Shown here: piece after piece, positions 6,315 to 6,379 of the stretch
Layout of the letters: each line of letters begins with the position of its first letter
Numbering within the stretch: position 1 is the stretch's first letter
Assembly: GCA_026193735.1 (NCBI GenBank)
Contig: JAPHUJ010000159.1
Span: forward strand, 1 to 6,379
DNA from: Sulfurovum sp.
GTDB taxonomy: Bacteria > Campylobacterota > Campylobacteria > Campylobacterales > Sulfurovaceae
DNA: 6,379 bases
Direction of reading: 5' to 3'
Program-made: the position numbers and the translations under genes
The notes under the pieces: model-generated
What the model was told of the DNA's origin: nothing
Database searches by the model: none
What the model saw: the letters and a program-made list of their open reading frames with translations, nothing else

Positions 6315-6379
6315 TGTCACAAGTACAGACATCAGAATCTCTTTTACTTGAAACCATCAAAATAGAAGAGGGTAAAATA
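6314..6379 (+). CDS. Probable class IV aminotransferase (aminodeoxychorismate lyase-like), N-terminal 22 codons
   Basis: An open frame starts at the ATG that shares its A with the cysK stop and continues past the window edge. The 22 visible residues end in SLLLETIKIEEGKI. This pattern (hydrophobic, ETI, then a short charged turn EEGKI) matches the N-terminal strand of fold-type IV PLP enzymes such as aminodeoxychorismate lyase (PabC) and branched-chain aminotransferases. The catalytic lysine is outside the window, so the family rests on a short match and the exact substrate cannot be told. No good ribosome binding site is seen; the one-base overlap suggests translation coupled to cysK. That it is a real gene is more certain than its name. 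Confidence 0.55.
   Translation, partial: MSQVQTSESLLLETIKIEEGKI

Noticed and set aside
3371..6379. A new multi-gene defence or mobile system
   Set aside because: All five genes in this stretch that are complete in the window match well-known housekeeping families with intact catalytic or signature residues, and there are no repeats, integrases or composition breaks visible by eye.

Overview
The window looks like chromosomal housekeeping DNA from a Campylobacterota (epsilonproteobacterial) genome, most likely a Sulfurovum/Sulfurimonas-type organism. This rests on the AT-rich coding style, the style of the proteins, and the head-to-head placement of lnt beside yajC-secD-secF, an arrangement I recall from Campylobacter. 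The genus is inference. Genes cover almost every base: the longest gap is 35 bases, and I see no tRNA, rRNA, CRISPR array, insertion sequence, attachment site or clear terminator.

Layout. On the minus strand, reading leftward from 2095, lie yajC, secD and the first 85 codons of secF. This is the accessory Sec complex that uses the proton motive force to help pull proteins across the inner membrane. On the plus strand, reading rightward from 2107 to the window edge, lie lnt (lipoprotein N-acylation), yidD (membrane-protein insertion factor), pyrC (dihydroorotase), a beta-class carbonic anhydrase, cysK (cysteine synthase) and 22 codons of a probable class IV aminotransferase.

The two arms start only 11 bases apart. 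Those 11 bases carry a ribosome binding site on each strand, so the promoters of each arm must lie inside the other arm's first gene. A plausible extended -10 for yajC lies inside lnt.

Within each arm the genes are tightly packed. secD overlaps yajC by up to 38 bases and secF overlaps secD by one (TAATG). lnt and yidD are 1 base apart, yidD/pyrC overlap by 23, pyrC/carbonic anhydrase by 8, and cysK/aminotransferase by 1. Only cysK has a real leader, of 35 bases. The minus arm and the lnt-yidD pair share an envelope-biogenesis theme. The rest of the plus arm is small-molecule metabolism (pyrimidine synthesis, CO2/bicarbonate, cysteine, possibly folate), so that part reads as a cotranscribed string rather than one pathway.

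I found no sign of a new defence, mobile or regulatory system. The points most worth checking are the shared divergent start region, the short C-terminus of Lnt, the tailed YidD away from its usual partners, and the pyrC/carbonic anhydrase coupling.
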